Assembly: GCF_900113445.1 (NCBI RefSeq) | Contig: NZ_FOPJ01000009.1 | Coordinates: 1 to 64,000 of the forward strand | From: Corynebacterium spheniscorum | Lineage (GTDB): Bacteria; Actinomycetota; Actinomycetes; Mycobacteriales; Mycobacteriaceae | Direction of reading: 5' to 3' | DNA: 64,000 nucleotides | In this document: in pieces, positions 15,094-25,473 of the stretch | Layout of the letters: each line of letters starts with the position of its first letter | How positions within the stretch are numbered: position 1 is the first letter of the stretch | The notes under the pieces: model-generated | The model's input: the letters and a program-made list of their open reading frames with translations, nothing else | Databases searched by the model: none | Told to the model about the DNA's origin: nothing | Program-made: the position numbers and the translations under genes

Positions 15094-16554
15094 TTAGTCT
15101 TTTTCGTAGACCGGGGTATCACCAAAACCATCATGGTCATCATCGCGCAGGTTCAACTTCCCACGGAAGGAATCATGCGCAGTCGGTTCGGCGATCTTCG
15201 GGGCCCGCGAACCAGTATTAAACACCAGGTTCAACACAATGGCCGAAACCGAACCCACGCAAATACCGGAAGCCAAAATGGTTTGAGCCGAAGCCGGAAG
15301 TGCGGAGAATAGATCCGGCGCCACCGCCGGCAGCAAACCCAAAGCCAAGGGCACAGCCACCACGATGATATTGGACTCCGTGAACTTCACGGTGCTCAAG
15401 GTACGCACACCACTAGCTGCCACCATGCCAAAAAGTGCAATACCCGCACCACCTAGCACTGGTGCTGGAATTGCCGCCACCAGGGCAGCGGTTTTAGGGA
15501 TCAACCCTAAGACCATGAGCATGCCGCCAGCAGCGGCAGTGACCCAGCGCGAGCGCACACCGGTAATGGAGAGCACACCAATATTTTGAGCAAAGGCCGT
15601 GTATTGGAAGGTATTAAAAATACCGCCTAATACCGTGGCCGCACCATCAGCGCGCAAGGTATCGGCAATACGGCGATCATCCACCTTCGATTCGGTGATC
15701 TCACCAATGGCCAACACATCACCGGTGGCTTCCACCATGGTCACCAACGACACAATGCACATGGCCAACACTGCTGCCGGAATGAACTCCGGAAGCCCAA
15801 AGTAGAAGGGCGTGGTTAACCCAATCAGCGGGGAATCCTTGGTGGTGGACCAATCCACCATGTCCAAGGGAATGCAGATAGCCAAACCGGTGAGCATGCC
15901 AAGCAACACCGCAATGCGGGAGAGCGCTGCCGGGCCCCAGCGTTCAATCACCAAAATCAAGATGAGCACCGCAGCGCCCACCGCTAGGTTTTGGGGGCGA
16001 CCATATTCCTCGGTGCCGCGCACAGCAGCACCGCCACCAACCCAGTCAGCGGCAACCGGCATCAAGGTGGTGCCAATAATCAACAACACCGTGCCCGTCA
16101 CCAAGGGCGGGAAGAGTCGCAGCAGGGAAGCGAACAGCGGGGCGAAAATAATCATGAAGATGCCAGAGGCAATCACCGAACCATAAATGGCGGGCACCCC
16201 ATAGGTGCTGCCGATGGTCACCATCGGGATGGCTGCAGAGAAAGTACAGCCTTGAATCAGCGGCAGGCGCACACCAAAGCGCCAAATACCGACTGATTGC
16301 ACAATGGTGGCGATGCCGGCAACAAAAAGATCCGCAGCAATCAGGTGCGGAATATCACTGGGGTTCATGCGGCCGGCGTCGACAAGCGCCCAACCCACAA
16401 ACAGTGGGACGGCAACTGCGCCGGCGTAGGCGGCCAAGACATGTTGGAACCCCAGAATCAAAAGGCGTGCGATTCCGGGGTATTCATCAACGGGATGGAC
16501 TGATTCTTCCATCGTGGGCGTGGGGGCGGGAGGCGCTGCATTTGAGCTAGTCAC
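15094..16554 (-). CDS. NCS2-family nucleobase (xanthine/uric acid type) permease
   Basis: A 486-residue membrane transporter with about 12-14 hydrophobic segments. Family landmarks are GFQHVLAAYAGAVAVPL near the N-terminus, LIQGCTFSAAIPM, and the NCS2 signature QNIGVLSITGVRSRWVTAAA (near residue 320). The last resembles the xanthine/urate branch more than the uracil (UraA) branch. It imports a purine base with a proton or sodium ion; the exact substrate is uncertain. GTG 16554 has no ribosome-binding site, but a promoter (TTAACT-17-TATAGA) ends about 10 bp upstream, suggesting a leaderless mRNA. It converges with aspS. Confidence 0.9.
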   Translation of the reverse strand: MTSSNAAPPAPTPTMEESVHPVDEYPGIARLLILGFQHVLAAYAGAVAVPLFVGWALVDAGRMNPSDIPHLIAADLFVAGIATIVQSVGIWRFGVRLPLIQGCTFSAAIPMVTIGSTYGVPAIYGSVIASGIFMIIFAPLFASLLRLFPPLVTGTVLLIIGTTLMPVAADWVGGGAAVRGTEEYGRPQNLAVGAAVLILILVIERWGPAALSRIAVLLGMLTGLAICIPLDMVDWSTTKDSPLIGLTTPFYFGLPEFIPAAVLAMCIVSLVTMVEATGDVLAIGEITESKVDDRRIADTLRADGAATVLGGIFNTFQYTAFAQNIGVLSITGVRSRWVTAAAGGMLMVLGLIPKTAALVAAIPAPVLGGAGIALFGMVAASGVRTLSTVKFTESNIIVVAVPLALGLLPAVAPDLFSALPASAQTILASGICVGSVSAIVLNLVFNTGSRAPKIAEPTAHDSFRGKLNLRDDDHDGFGDTPVYEKD

Positions 16555-16564
16555 AGGTGGGGAT

Positions 16565-16593
16565 TCTATAGCTAAGTACAGTCAGATAGTTAA
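16565..16593 (-). promoter_or_regulatory. Promoter of the NCS2 permease (probably leaderless)
   Basis: On the minus strand TTAACT (16588-16593) and TATAGA (16565-16570) are separated by 17 bp. The predicted start point is near 16558, only a few bases before GTG 16554. Confidence 0.6.
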
Positions 16594-16685
16594 CCAATGG
16601 GGGTGAGTTACGGGCACCCGAATAAAAATGATGGCAATTCCTTTAACGTCAACACCCCTAGTGAACCCCGTCACATTCATGGAGT

Positions 16686-17969
16686 GTGCTCCTGACCTTT
16701 GTCCAGAAAACAACTATTGTCGCGAGAGGCAACCCCCGTACAACCACTCTTCAACCGCCACAAGTTAGGACCCCGCGCACCGTGTTCAGCACCCCAGAGA
16801 TCCTGAGCATCGCCGAGACGCTGCTATCCGAGCGCTTCGGCGGTGCCCAAAAACTCCTGGAACACCAGGAATTATCTGGATCCGGGCATGCCAAAGTAAT
16901 CCGCGCGAAAGTCGCTAGCTCCCCACTGCTCCAGCACCGCTCCGTCATCTTGAAGTACATCCCCGAATCTGATGACTTCCTCGATGACGCCTCACTGATC
17001 CGCGAGGTAGTGGCCTACCAATTCACCAACTCCCTCGCCGAAGATATCCGCCCTGGGCCAGTGCTTTTAGCCCACGATATTAAACGCCGCATCTTGGTGA
17101 TCACCGACTCTGGTGATGGCGATACCTTCGACTCGCTGCTGGCCACCAAGGAAGTGGAACTGCGCGCACATATCCTGCGCAACCTCGGCCGAGCACTAGG
17201 CAAGATGCATGCCGGGACCGCGGGGCGGGAAAAGGACTTCCATATTCTTTTAACCCGGATGCTGCGAGCGCATCCGGATACCTCGGAACTGCAGGAACTG
17301 CGCGATCACTCGCTGGTGGAATCCATCCGCATTGGCGCGGAATTGCTGCACCACGTGGGGCTGAAGGTACCGGCTACTGTGACAGAGCTTTCCGAACAAG
17401 CCCAGCACCGCCTGGATTCTGGCCAGCACCGCGCCTTTACTCCCTTTGATCTTTCCCCCGATAACATCATCGTCGCTGAACGCACACACTTCCTCGACTA
17501 TGAGTGGGCCGGATTTAGAGACGCCACCTTCGATGTGGCCTGCGTTGTCGCTGGCTTCCCGCAATATGTGGGCTCGCTACCCATTAGTGATGATGAAGCC
17601 GACCTCTTCATCGAAGCCTGGATGCAAGAAGTCCGCAGCCTTTGGCCGAATGTGACCAATGAAGAGCGCCTGCATAACCGCATCGTGGCCGCACTGATTG
17701 GGTGGGCCATGGCTGGGGTATCGCTGATGTGCTTTGGTTCCTTAAGCAATGCCGTGGCCTTAGAACATGAAGAAGACCACGTCATCCACCTATTGCGCGC
17801 CCCCAGTGAAGGACCCTTCAGTGCAGAAGAAGAGATCATGCGCCGCGACCTCTATGAAACCTTCGAAGCGCTGAGCCGTTTTGCTGCCCGCGGTACCGAT
17901 AACCGCATGCCGGAGGTCGCCTACTTCGCCCGAAGTGTCGCCGATCGTTTAGCTGAAGAACCACGGTAG
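16686..17969 (+). CDS. Aminoglycoside phosphotransferase-fold kinase-like protein
   Basis: A protein of about 427 residues, or 395 if GTG 16782 (preceded by TTAGGA) is the true start. The C-terminal half has an APH/choline-kinase catalytic core: FDLSPDNII (D255, N260, numbered from GTG 16686) corresponds to the HxDxxxxN catalytic loop. FLDYEWAGFRDATFDVA corresponds to the metal-binding DxD-type loop. The usual His before the catalytic Asp is replaced (TPFDLSPDN). A Lys-containing strand (HRSVILKYIPE) may bind ATP. The substrate is unknown; nothing here supports antibiotic resistance. The gene is followed after 15 bp by rarA and is probably cotranscribed with it. Confidence 0.65.
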   Translation: MLLTFVQKTTIVARGNPRTTTLQPPQVRTPRTVFSTPEILSIAETLLSERFGGAQKLLEHQELSGSGHAKVIRAKVASSPLLQHRSVILKYIPESDDFLDDASLIREVVAYQFTNSLAEDIRPGPVLLAHDIKRRILVITDSGDGDTFDSLLATKEVELRAHILRNLGRALGKMHAGTAGREKDFHILLTRMLRAHPDTSELQELRDHSLVESIRIGAELLHHVGLKVPATVTELSEQAQHRLDSGQHRAFTPFDLSPDNIIVAERTHFLDYEWAGFRDATFDVACVVAGFPQYVGSLPISDDEADLFIEAWMQEVRSLWPNVTNEERLHNRIVAALIGWAMAGVSLMCFGSLSNAVALEHEEDHVIHLLRAPSEGPFSAEEEIMRRDLYETFEALSRFAARGTDNRMPEVAYFARSVADRLAEEPR

Positions 17970-17984
17970 ATAAGGTGGGGGATT

Positions 17985-19331
17985 ATGTCGCAAGACGCCT
18001 TATTCCCCACAGCTTCACAGTCGAGTAGCACCAACGCCGAAGAATTCTTCCACGCCGGCCCGGGCGCGCCTCTGGCTGCGCGGATGCGCCCACGCAACCT
18101 CGATGAGGTGCTTGGCCAAGAACATCTCCTTGGCGAAGGTCGCCCACTACGCCGCCTGATTGAAGGCTTAGGTGATGCCTCGGTGATCCTCTATGGGCCA
18201 CCAGGTACTGGCAAAACCACCATCGCATCACTAATTAGTGCCGCCACCGGCCGACACTTCGTGGGCTTATCTGCCCTGAATTCCGGGGTGAAAGAAGTCC
18301 GCGCGGTCATCGACCAGGCCCGCCGCGACCTGATCCACGGCAAACGCACGGTGCTTTTTATTGATGAGGTGCATCGCTTTTCCAAAACCCAACAGGATGC
18401 GCTGCTGGCCGCGGTAGAAAACCGCACGGTGTTATTAGTCGCAGCGACTACCGAGAATCCCTCCTTTAGTGTCGTCGCACCTTTGCTTTCACGATCCCTC
18501 CTCATGAATCTAGAAAGCCTTGGCGAAGCTGATATCCGCAAGCTTTTAACGCGCGCACTCAGCGATCCACGGGGTCTCGATAAGCGCATTAAAGCTGCAC
18601 CCGAAGCCATTGAGCAGCTTGTCCTGCTCGCCGGCGGCGATGCGCGCCGTGCCTTGACCTATTTAGAGGCCGCCGCGGAGGCAGTACCGGATGGGGAGGA
18701 ACTGACCCCGGAGATAATTGAAGCGAATGTCAACCGCGCGGTGGTGCGCTATGACCGTGATGGCGACCAGCACTATGACATCACCAGTGCCTTCATTAAA
18801 TCTGTGCGCGGCTCCGATGCGGATGCCGCACTGCATTATTTAGCGCGCATGGTAGAAGCCGGGGAAGACCCACGCTTTATTGCCCGGAGGTTAGTGATCC
18901 TGGCCAGTGAGGATATTGGGCTAGCAGACCCCAGTGCGCTGCAAGTAGCCGTGGCAGCTGCAGAAGCCGTCAACATGATTGGCATGCCAGAAGGGCGTTT
19001 GCCTTTGGCCCAAGCAACCATTCATTTAGCGACCGCCCCGAAATCTAATGCGGTGATTGTGGGCATTGATGCAGCACTTGCGGATATTCGTAAAGGCAAT
19101 GCTGGGGTAGTACCCCCGCACCTACGTGATGGGCACTACGCCGGGGCGAAGAAGCTGGGTAATGCGGTGGGATATAAGTACCCGCATGATGATGAACGTG
19201 GGGTACTGCGCCAGGATTATGCCCCGGAAGGGCTGCGGGATCGGCATTATTATCAGCCAACCGAGCATGGTGCGGAGAAGCGAGTGGCAGCCTTGTGGCG
19301 CACCTTGAGGCAGATTGTGCGCGGACGCTAG
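17985..19331 (+). CDS. rarA: Replication-associated recombination protein A (AAA+ ATPase)
   Basis: A 448-residue clamp-loader-like AAA+ ATPase (RarA/MgsA, WRNIP1 family) acting at stalled replication forks. Walker A is [14 protein letters not shown] (about residues 69-82), Walker [11 protein letters not shown] (about 122-131), sensor 1 [10 protein letters not shown], and the RarA-specific C-terminal region ([20 protein letters not shown] and [12 protein letters not shown]) is complete. ATG 17985 is preceded by GGTGGGGG. The gene lies directly before alaS, as in other corynebacteria. Confidence 0.96.
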   Translation: MSQDALFPTASQSSSTNAEEFFHAGPGAPLAARMRPRNLDEVLGQEHLLGEGRPLRRLIEGLGDASVILYGPPGTGKTTIASLISAATGRHFVGLSALNSGVKEVRAVIDQARRDLIHGKRTVLFIDEVHRFSKTQQDALLAAVENRTVLLVAATTENPSFSVVAPLLSRSLLMNLESLGEADIRKLLTRALSDPRGLDKRIKAAPEAIEQLVLLAGGDARRALTYLEAAAEAVPDGEELTPEIIEANVNRAVVRYDRDGDQHYDITSAFIKSVRGSDADAALHYLARMVEAGEDPRFIARRLVILASEDIGLADPSALQVAVAAAEAVNMIGMPEGRLPLAQATIHLATAPKSNAVIVGIDAALADIRKGNAGVVPPHLRDGHYAGAKKLGNAVGYKYPHDDERGVLRQDYAPEGLRDRHYYQPTEHGAEKRVAALWRTLRQIVRGR

Positions 19332-19403
19332 GGCAAGGGGTAAGGTGGATCGACGTTAAATGAGGCCAATTAGTGAGTCCCACTAGAGGGAGGACCCCAC
19401 ACC

Positions 19404-22076
19404 GTGCAAACCCATGAGATTAGGGAGCGCTTTACCCAGCACTTCGTCAACGCTGGTCATACCGAGGTGCCCAGCGCCTCACTGATCCTCGACGACCCCA
19501 CCCTGCTTTTCGTGAACGCCGGCATGGTCCCCTTCAAGCCTTATTTCCTGGGCCAACAAAACCCACCTTTCCCCAATGGCACCGCCACCAGTATCCAAAA
19601 GTGCGTACGCACCTTAGATATTGAAGAAGTAGGCATTACCACCCGGCACAACACCTTCTTCCAGATGGCCGGCAATTTCTCCTTCGGCCAATACTTCAAA
19701 GAAGGCGCCATTACGCATGCCTGGACGCTGCTGACCGGGAAGGTAGAAGAAGGCGGCTATGGGCTGGACCCGGAGCGCCTGTGGGTGACGGTGTACCTCG
19801 ACGATGATGAGGCCGCCGATATTTGGCATGAAAAGATCGGGATCCCGAAGGAACGCATCCAGCGTCTGGGGATGGCGGATAACTACTGGTCCATGGGTAT
19901 TCCAGGGCCCTGTGGGCCGTGCTCGGAGATCTACTATGATCGCGGTCCCGAGTATGGCCGAGAAGGCGGCCCCATTGCGGATGATAACCGCTATATGGAG
20001 ATCTGGAACCTAGTGTTCATGCAAAATGAACGGGGCGAAGGAACCGGCAAAGACTCCTTTGAGATCCTCGGCCCGCTGCCGAAGAAGAATATTGATACCG
20101 GCATGGGTGTAGAGCGCGTGGCTTGCATCCTGCAGGGCGTAGACAATGTTTATGAAACTGATCTTCTTCGCCCCGTGATTAATGTTGCTGAGGAGCTCAC
20201 CGGCACCACGTATGGTTCCGAGCACCAAGTCGATATCCGCTTCCGCGTGATCGCTGACCACTCGCGCACCGGCATGATGCTGATCCTCGATGGTGTGACC
20301 CCCGGTAATGAAGGCCGCGGCTATATTCTGCGCCGCCTACTGCGCCGCATTATCCGCTCGGCACGCCTGTTGGGCGCACAGGGTAAAACCATGGAAGCCT
20401 TCATGAACTCCATCATGGACACCATGACTCCCTCCTTCCCGGAGATCGCCGCGAACCGCGAACGCATTGTTCGCGTGGCAGTAGCGGAAGAACGCGCCTT
20501 CTTAAAGACCCTGGAATCTGGCACGCACCTTTTTGAAAACGCTGCTGCCGAAGCCCAGGATGCTGGCCGCAAGACCCTTTCTGGCTCCCAGGCCTTCACC
20601 TTGCACGACACCTATGGTTTCCCCATTGACCTGACCTTAGAAATGGCCGCTGAGGCTGGCCTGGAGGTGGATACCGAAGGCTTTGAAAAGCTGATGGGGG
20701 AGCAGCGCGCCCGCGCTAAGGCTGACTCCAAGGCCAAGAAGCACGGTCACACCGACCTTTCGGTATACCGCGACTTCGTGGATAACCACCCCACGGAGTT
20801 CACTGGCTTTGATGAACTAGAAACCACCTCCTCCATCATCGGCTTGGTGAAAGATGGCGAGAGCATCAACCAAGCCCACGAAGGCGAAGAGGTGGAAGTG
20901 ATCCTCGAAGCCACCCCCATGTACGCCGAAGCTGGTGGCCAGCTAGGTGACCGCGGTGTGATTCGCGCCGGCGAAACCCTGTTGCAGGTCAATGACGTGC
21001 AAAAGATCGGCAAGAAACTGTGGGTCCACAAAGCCACCGTCACCAATGGTGGGGTAGATGTGGGATCCACCGTCACCGCTGAGGTTGACCACAAGTGGCG
21101 CCACGGTGCCCGCCAGGCACACTCCGCCACGCACCTGATCCACGCTGCCTTGCGTGAGGTGCTTGGGCCCACCGCAGTGCAGGCGGGTTCGATGAACCGC
21201 CCCGGGTACCTGCGCTTCGACTTCAACTACACCGATCAGCTGACCCCCGAACAGCTGGCGGATATTGAACGCATCACCAACCAAGCCGTGGACATCGACT
21301 GGGATGTCAACACCATCGAAACCACCTTGGATGAAGCCAAAGCCATGGGCGCGATGGCGCTCTTTGGTGAAAACTATGGTGAACGCGTACGCGTGGTGGA
21401 AATCGGTGGGCCTTTCTCCATGGAACTCTGCGGTGGCACACATGTGAAGCACTCCTCCCAGATTGGGCCGGTGGCTGTCCTTGGTGAAGCCTCCGTTGGT
21501 TCCGGTGTGCGCCGCATTGAGGCTTACTCCGGTATGGATTCTTTCCAATACCTCTCTAAGGAAGCCGCCTTAGCTTCCGGGTTGGCCGCCAGCATGAAGA
21601 CCCCCACCGAGCAACTCCCGGACCGCATTGCTGCACTCACTGAGAAGCTCAAGGCTGCGGAAAAGCAGATCGCGCAATTGCACCAACAGCAACTAGCCGC
21701 CCAAACCGCTGGGCTGGTGAACCAAGCTGTGGATATTAATGGTGTGAAGGTGCTGTGCAGCCGCCTACCTGAGGGCACCAAGGGTGGGGACCTGCGCAAG
21801 GTCGCAACTGATCTGCGCGGCCGCTTCGGCCAAGACCCGGCTGTGCTGGTGCTGGCCACCGAAGATGGCGCGAAGGTTCCCTTCATTGTGGCCGCCACCA
21901 AGGCTGCGGTGGATAAGGGTGTAAAGGCTGGGGATCTGATTAATGTGCTCGGCGAATATATCGGCGGCCGCGGTGGCGGTAAGCCGGATATGGCGCAGGG
22001 CTCTGGTTCTCAGGCCGAAGGTTTGGATGCGGGCTTTAATGCCGTGAAGGATGCCCTCCAACAGCTCGTCGGCTAA
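19404..22076 (+). CDS. alaS: Alanyl-tRNA synthetase
   Basis: Charges tRNA-Ala and edits mischarged Ser/Gly. At 890 residues it is full length. The aminoacylation domain starts at [22 protein letters not shown] and contains [10 protein letters not shown] and [16 protein letters not shown]. The editing domain has the zinc motif [12 protein letters not shown] (about residue 575) and [10 protein letters not shown] (about 677). A C-terminal coiled coil and C-Ala domain ([13 protein letters not shown]) close the protein. The start is GTG 19404 with a strong GAGGGAGGA 11 nt upstream. The neighbours rarA and ruvX are on the same strand. Confidence 0.98.
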   Translation: MQTHEIRERFTQHFVNAGHTEVPSASLILDDPTLLFVNAGMVPFKPYFLGQQNPPFPNGTATSIQKCVRTLDIEEVGITTRHNTFFQMAGNFSFGQYFKEGAITHAWTLLTGKVEEGGYGLDPERLWVTVYLDDDEAADIWHEKIGIPKERIQRLGMADNYWSMGIPGPCGPCSEIYYDRGPEYGREGGPIADDNRYMEIWNLVFMQNERGEGTGKDSFEILGPLPKKNIDTGMGVERVACILQGVDNVYETDLLRPVINVAEELTGTTYGSEHQVDIRFRVIADHSRTGMMLILDGVTPGNEGRGYILRRLLRRIIRSARLLGAQGKTMEAFMNSIMDTMTPSFPEIAANRERIVRVAVAEERAFLKTLESGTHLFENAAAEAQDAGRKTLSGSQAFTLHDTYGFPIDLTLEMAAEAGLEVDTEGFEKLMGEQRARAKADSKAKKHGHTDLSVYRDFVDNHPTEFTGFDELETTSSIIGLVKDGESINQAHEGEEVEVILEATPMYAEAGGQLGDRGVIRAGETLLQVNDVQKIGKKLWVHKATVTNGGVDVGSTVTAEVDHKWRHGARQAHSATHLIHAALREVLGPTAVQAGSMNRPGYLRFDFNYTDQLTPEQLADIERITNQAVDIDWDVNTIETTLDEAKAMGAMALFGENYGERVRVVEIGGPFSMELCGGTHVKHSSQIGPVAVLGEASVGSGVRRIEAYSGMDSFQYLSKEAALASGLAASMKTPTEQLPDRIAALTEKLKAAEKQIAQLHQQQLAAQTAGLVNQAVDINGVKVLCSRLPEGTKGGDLRKVATDLRGRFGQDPAVLVLATEDGAKVPFIVAATKAAVDKGVKAGDLINVLGEYIGGRGGGKPDMAQGSGSQAEGLDAGFNAVKDALQQLVG

Positions 22077-22266
22077 GAGCGCAGCTACTCAATCGGGGCA
22101 TACGACACGCCGATTTAGAGGCAGGTGGCGAGGCTGCTTGTGACCGAGCCGTTATCTTAGAGGCGGTGTACGTTGCAGTGCCCGCCACCACGGTATGTGC
22201 TGCGCCGCGTGACCACGCAAGCTGTTCGGCCATCTTATGAACCTTTAAGGAAACTGAGCCCGCATT

Positions 22267-22806
22267 ATGAAAATTACTCCCGATACCCCTGGGGTGGATG
22301 ATCCCGGGGCAGGCCGACGCCTAGGGATTGATGTAGGCACAGTGCGCATTGGGGTGGCAGTCAGCGACCGTGATGCCCGCATGGCCATGCCTTTAGAAAC
22401 CGTGGCGCGCAGCACTAAACGCCGTGGACCTGATGGCCAGGACATTAAAAGAATCTTGGACATCATTGAGGAATACCAGGTTGTTGAAGTAGTTGTTGGC
22501 TTGCCCCGCAACCTTAAAGGTACGGGTTCGCGCTCCATCGCCCACGCTAAAGATATTGCTTTCCGGGTCCGCCGGCGGAGCAAACTCCCTGTGCGCATGG
22601 CTGATGAACGCTTAAGCACCGTAGTTGCCCAGCAGGCGCTCCATGCCTCTGGTGTTTCGGAAAAGGCCGGACGTAAGGTCATTGACCAAGCCGCCGCCGT
22701 TGAAATCCTGCAGAGCTGGCTCGATGGCCGCAGTAATGCCCTTGTTGCTGAAACATCGAACTCCTTGGAGTCCGATAATAATTCTGCGCCAGCGGATGAA
22801 GAATAG
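22267..22806 (+). CDS. ruvX: YqgF/RuvX-family putative Holliday junction resolvase / pre-16S nuclease
   Basis: A 179-residue RNase H-fold protein: [15 protein letters not shown] with the first catalytic Asp (about residue 21), [13 protein letters not shown], and DERLSTVVA with the third acidic residue. In E. coli the homologue finishes 16S rRNA 5' maturation; a junction-resolving role was proposed earlier. It has a short C-terminal tail rich in Ser/Asn. GAACCTTTAAGGAAACTG precedes the ATG. mltG begins 15 nt after its stop, so the two are cotranscribed. The 190-bp gap between alaS and this gene holds no recognisable gene or terminator. Confidence 0.93.
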   Translation: MKITPDTPGVDDPGAGRRLGIDVGTVRIGVAVSDRDARMAMPLETVARSTKRRGPDGQDIKRILDIIEEYQVVEVVVGLPRNLKGTGSRSIAHAKDIAFRVRRRSKLPVRMADERLSTVVAQQALHASGVSEKAGRKVIDQAAAVEILQSWLDGRSNALVAETSNSLESDNNSAPADEE

Positions 22807-22821
22807 GTGAGGATTCCCCCC

Positions 22822-24027
22822 ATGAGCAAGAACCCAACCCGCGCTTCCACTCGGATGCGCATGGAGCCAAAATATGTGCGACGCCGCCAACGCGGCCTCG
22901 CGGTGCTCATCGCCTCCTTAGTGCTCATCATCGGTTCCATCGTCTACATCGGCGTGCAGGTATCCACCGGTGGGGGCGGCTCGAACCGCGCCAACGCCAA
23001 GGACTTCGAAGGCAATGGCAATGGGGTAGTGCAGCTAGTAGAAATCCCCGAAGGCTCCTCGGTTTCTGCACTGGGCCCAGAGCTTGAGGAACGCGGCATT
23101 GTGAAAACCAATGCGGCTTTCCAGGCTGCTGCCGGTGCCAACCCGGATGCCTCGAATGTGACCCCAGGGTTCTACCGTCTCCAAGAGCAAATGAACTCCG
23201 TGGCGGCAGTCAAAGCCCTGCTTGATCCAGCCAACAAGGTAGAGATGCTGGATATCCCCGGTGGTGCCACGCTGACCGATGTGAAGGTGGTGGGCGGTAA
23301 AACCCGCCTGGGGATCTACTCCGATATTGCTCGCGTGAGCTGCTCGGCTGGTAGTGATAACTGTCTGAAAGTCGAAGATCTTAGCCATGTTGCTGCCACC
23401 GTGGACCCTGCGGTTTTGGGGGTACCGGATTGGGCTGTCAATGAGGTTAATGCCCGCGGTGAAGACCCCCGCCGCCTAGAAGGCCTGATTGTGCCTGGCC
23501 AATATGTGGTGAACCCCGGACTTGATGCCGAAGGTGTACTCAAGGACCTGATTACCCGCTCGGCGAAGGTGTACCAGGATTCCGGGATTGTTGATCGCGC
23601 CAATGCACTGGGCCTAAGCCCCTATGAACTTCTGGTGGCAGCATCCTTGGTGGAACGCGAAGCACCCGCAGGGGATTTCGACAAGGTGGCACGGGTGATC
23701 CTCAACCGCCTCAATGAGCCGCAGCGCCTGGAGTTCGACTCCACGGTGAACTATGACCTGGCAGAACAAGAAGTGGCCACTACTGATGAAGACCGCCAGC
23801 GAGTAACCCCCTGGAATACCTACGCCATGGATGGGTTGCCCTCCACTCCGATCGCAGCGCCTTCAGAAGAAGCGATCCGCGCGATGGAAAAGCCCGCGGA
23901 AGGTGATTGGCTGTACTTTGTGACCATCGATAAGGAAGGCCGCACCGTCTTTAACCGTGACTTCGAAGCGCACCTGCGCGATACGAAGATCGCTGAGGAA
24001 AACGGGGTGCTGGATTCCCAGCGCTAA
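22822..24027 (+). CDS. mltG: Endolytic peptidoglycan transglycosylase MltG
   Basis: A 401-residue YceG-like membrane enzyme that cleaves nascent glycan strands. A basic N-terminus (KYVRRRQRG) precedes a single membrane anchor (about residues 26-46). The extracytoplasmic part has a LysM-like region (VEIPEGSSVSALGPELEERG) and the YceG catalytic domain with ASLVEREA containing the catalytic Glu (about residue 278), then FDSTVNYDL and NTYAMDGLPSTPI. ATG 22822 is chosen over the upstream GTG 22807 because GGTGAGGA lies 8 nt before it. The signal-anchor topology fits a periplasm-like wall zone. Confidence 0.95.
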   Translation: MSKNPTRASTRMRMEPKYVRRRQRGLAVLIASLVLIIGSIVYIGVQVSTGGGGSNRANAKDFEGNGNGVVQLVEIPEGSSVSALGPELEERGIVKTNAAFQAAAGANPDASNVTPGFYRLQEQMNSVAAVKALLDPANKVEMLDIPGGATLTDVKVVGGKTRLGIYSDIARVSCSAGSDNCLKVEDLSHVAATVDPAVLGVPDWAVNEVNARGEDPRRLEGLIVPGQYVVNPGLDAEGVLKDLITRSAKVYQDSGIVDRANALGLSPYELLVAASLVEREAPAGDFDKVARVILNRLNEPQRLEFDSTVNYDLAEQEVATTDEDRQRVTPWNTYAMDGLPSTPIAAPSEEAIRAMEKPAEGDWLYFVTIDKEGRTVFNRDFEAHLRDTKIAEENGVLDSQR

Positions 24028-24082
24028 ATAGCGCGCAGGACTGCCTCAGGCTCATGTTCGCCATCTGTTTAAGATGGTCGGC

Positions 24083-24910
24083 ATGAGCCTTTTTGAGGAC
24101 CAGGAGATTAACAACCGTGCCGCGGTACTAGGCGACCCGGTGGAACATTCGCTTAGCCCCATCCTGCATAAGGCAGGTTATATTGCCTTAGGCATGCGGG
24201 ATTGGGACTATGAGCGCATTCAATGTACGGCTGAGGACTTGCCGCGCATTGTGGGGGAAGCAGATGAAAGCTACCGCGGATTCTCCGTGACGATGCCCGC
24301 GAAATTCGCGGCATTAGAGTTCGCCGATGAGGTAAGTGAACGCGCGCAACTGATTGGCTCAGCAAATACTTTGGTACGCACCGACAGCGGGTGGCGGGCA
24401 GATAATACCGATTGCGAGGGCTTGGCCATCGCCTTAGATGAGCTCTCCGAGACCATGTATTCCGCGGTGCTCATTGGTGCCGGAGGAACAGCCCGCCCAG
24501 CACTGTGGGCACTGGCGCAACGTGGGGTAAAGGAAGTGACCCTGCTGAATCGCAGTGACCGCCGCGATGAGCTCCAAGAGCTAGTTGAGCACCTGGGCTT
24601 AAGTTTGGAGTACCGCCCACTAAGTGATGCTGCGCAGTGCACCACGAAGGTGGATGTGATTGTTTCTACGGTGCCCAGTGCCGCGTTGGCGGGCAAGGAA
24701 ACGGAACTGGCGCATGCTGAGGTTTTGGATGTGATCTATGATCCGTGGCCCACCCCGCTGACGGTATCGGCAGCAGCAAATGGGTACCGCACGGTAGGTG
24801 GGCATGTGATGCTGGCTGGGCAGTCTTATTCACAATTCGAGCAATTTACTGGGAAGGTTGCCCCCAGGCGGCAGATGCGGGAAGCCTTGGAAGCCCATGT
24901 TTTAGGCTAA
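24083..24910 (+). CDS. aroE: Shikimate 5-dehydrogenase
   Basis: Reduces 3-dehydroshikimate to shikimate with NADPH. The 275-residue protein has the substrate site AVLGDPVEHSLSPILHKAG, the catalytic-lysine segment FSVTMPAK, NTLVRTDSGWRADNTDCEG, the Rossmann GAGGTARPALWAL and the C-terminal GGHVMLAGQSYSQFE. Compared with the usual NVTxPxK, the motif here is SVTMPAK. ATG 24083 is chosen over ATG 24074 because TAAGAT (24070-24075) lies 7 bp before it as a -10, which fits a leaderless start; neither ATG has a ribosome-binding site. First of the aro cluster (aroE, aroC, aroK, aroB, aroQ). Confidence 0.93.
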   Translation: MSLFEDQEINNRAAVLGDPVEHSLSPILHKAGYIALGMRDWDYERIQCTAEDLPRIVGEADESYRGFSVTMPAKFAALEFADEVSERAQLIGSANTLVRTDSGWRADNTDCEGLAIALDELSETMYSAVLIGAGGTARPALWALAQRGVKEVTLLNRSDRRDELQELVEHLGLSLEYRPLSDAAQCTTKVDVIVSTVPSAALAGKETELAHAEVLDVIYDPWPTPLTVSAAANGYRTVGGHVMLAGQSYSQFEQFTGKVAPRRQMREALEAHVLG

Positions 24911-25017
24911 AAAGGTGTGGCATGCCCGCATCTTTTCCAAGCGCGGGTATGGCGCAGGGGATCTGCGGGAGGCGGGTCTCGGGGACAGCAAAATTTTTTA
25001 TCGGGGGGAGAGGCACA

Positions 25018-25434
25018 ATGTGGGGGATTTACCTGCTGTGGGCAGGGGCACTGGGGGTATGCGATGTGCGTAGCCGACGTTTGCCGGATGTGTTGACGAT
25101 TCCGTCGGCTCTGATGGTGTGTGCCGCGGCGTTTGTGTGGCAGCCGGTGGCGTTGTGGGGTGCAGTGATGTGGGTGGGGGTGCAGCTTTTTAGTGTGTGG
25201 CTGGTGGCGGGCGTGGGTGTGCGCTACCCCCTAGGCGGAGGGGATATAAAACTAAGCTTAAGTTTGGGGGTGTTGTGTTGGTGGGCCGCGGGATTGATGG
25301 GAGTATTGGCCGCGATGGGGGCATCCTCGCTGCTCAGCACCATGATTATGCTGATGCTTCGCAAACCAAATCTGCCGCATGGCCCGGCGATGCTGCTGGC
25401 AAGTACCGCGGTGATGGTGTTTGGGGGCTGGTGA
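25018..25434 (+). CDS. Small A24 prepilin-peptidase-like membrane protein
   Basis: 138 residues, nearly all hydrophobic, with about 4-5 membrane segments. Both aspartate motifs of the type IV prepilin peptidase (A24) family are visible: CDVRSRRLPDVLTIP with the first Asp near residue 17, and YPLGGGDIKLSLSLG with the GxGD Asp near residue 77. It lacks the N-terminal zinc/methyltransferase domain of PilD, like archaeal and tad-type enzymes. GGGGGGAGAGG precedes ATG 25018. The upstream frame continues to 24745 but overlaps aroE and has no domain. No pilin or tad genes are in the window, so substrates must be encoded elsewhere. Confidence 0.85.
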   Translation: MWGIYLLWAGALGVCDVRSRRLPDVLTIPSALMVCAAAFVWQPVALWGAVMWVGVQLFSVWLVAGVGVRYPLGGGDIKLSLSLGVLCWWAAGLMGVLAAMGASSLLSTMIMLMLRKPNLPHGPAMLLASTAVMVFGGW

Positions 25435-25473
25435 TGGCGAGCATTGTGGGTGCGATGTGGGATACTTCCCTAC

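Noticed and set aside
16686..17969. Aminoglycoside resistance determinant
   Set aside because: Only the kinase fold is shared; the catalytic loop is altered and the gene sits in a conserved housekeeping position beside rarA.
19332..19403. T-box leader for alaS or aspS
   Set aside because: Leaders are too short and lack the T-box sequence TGGNACCGCG.
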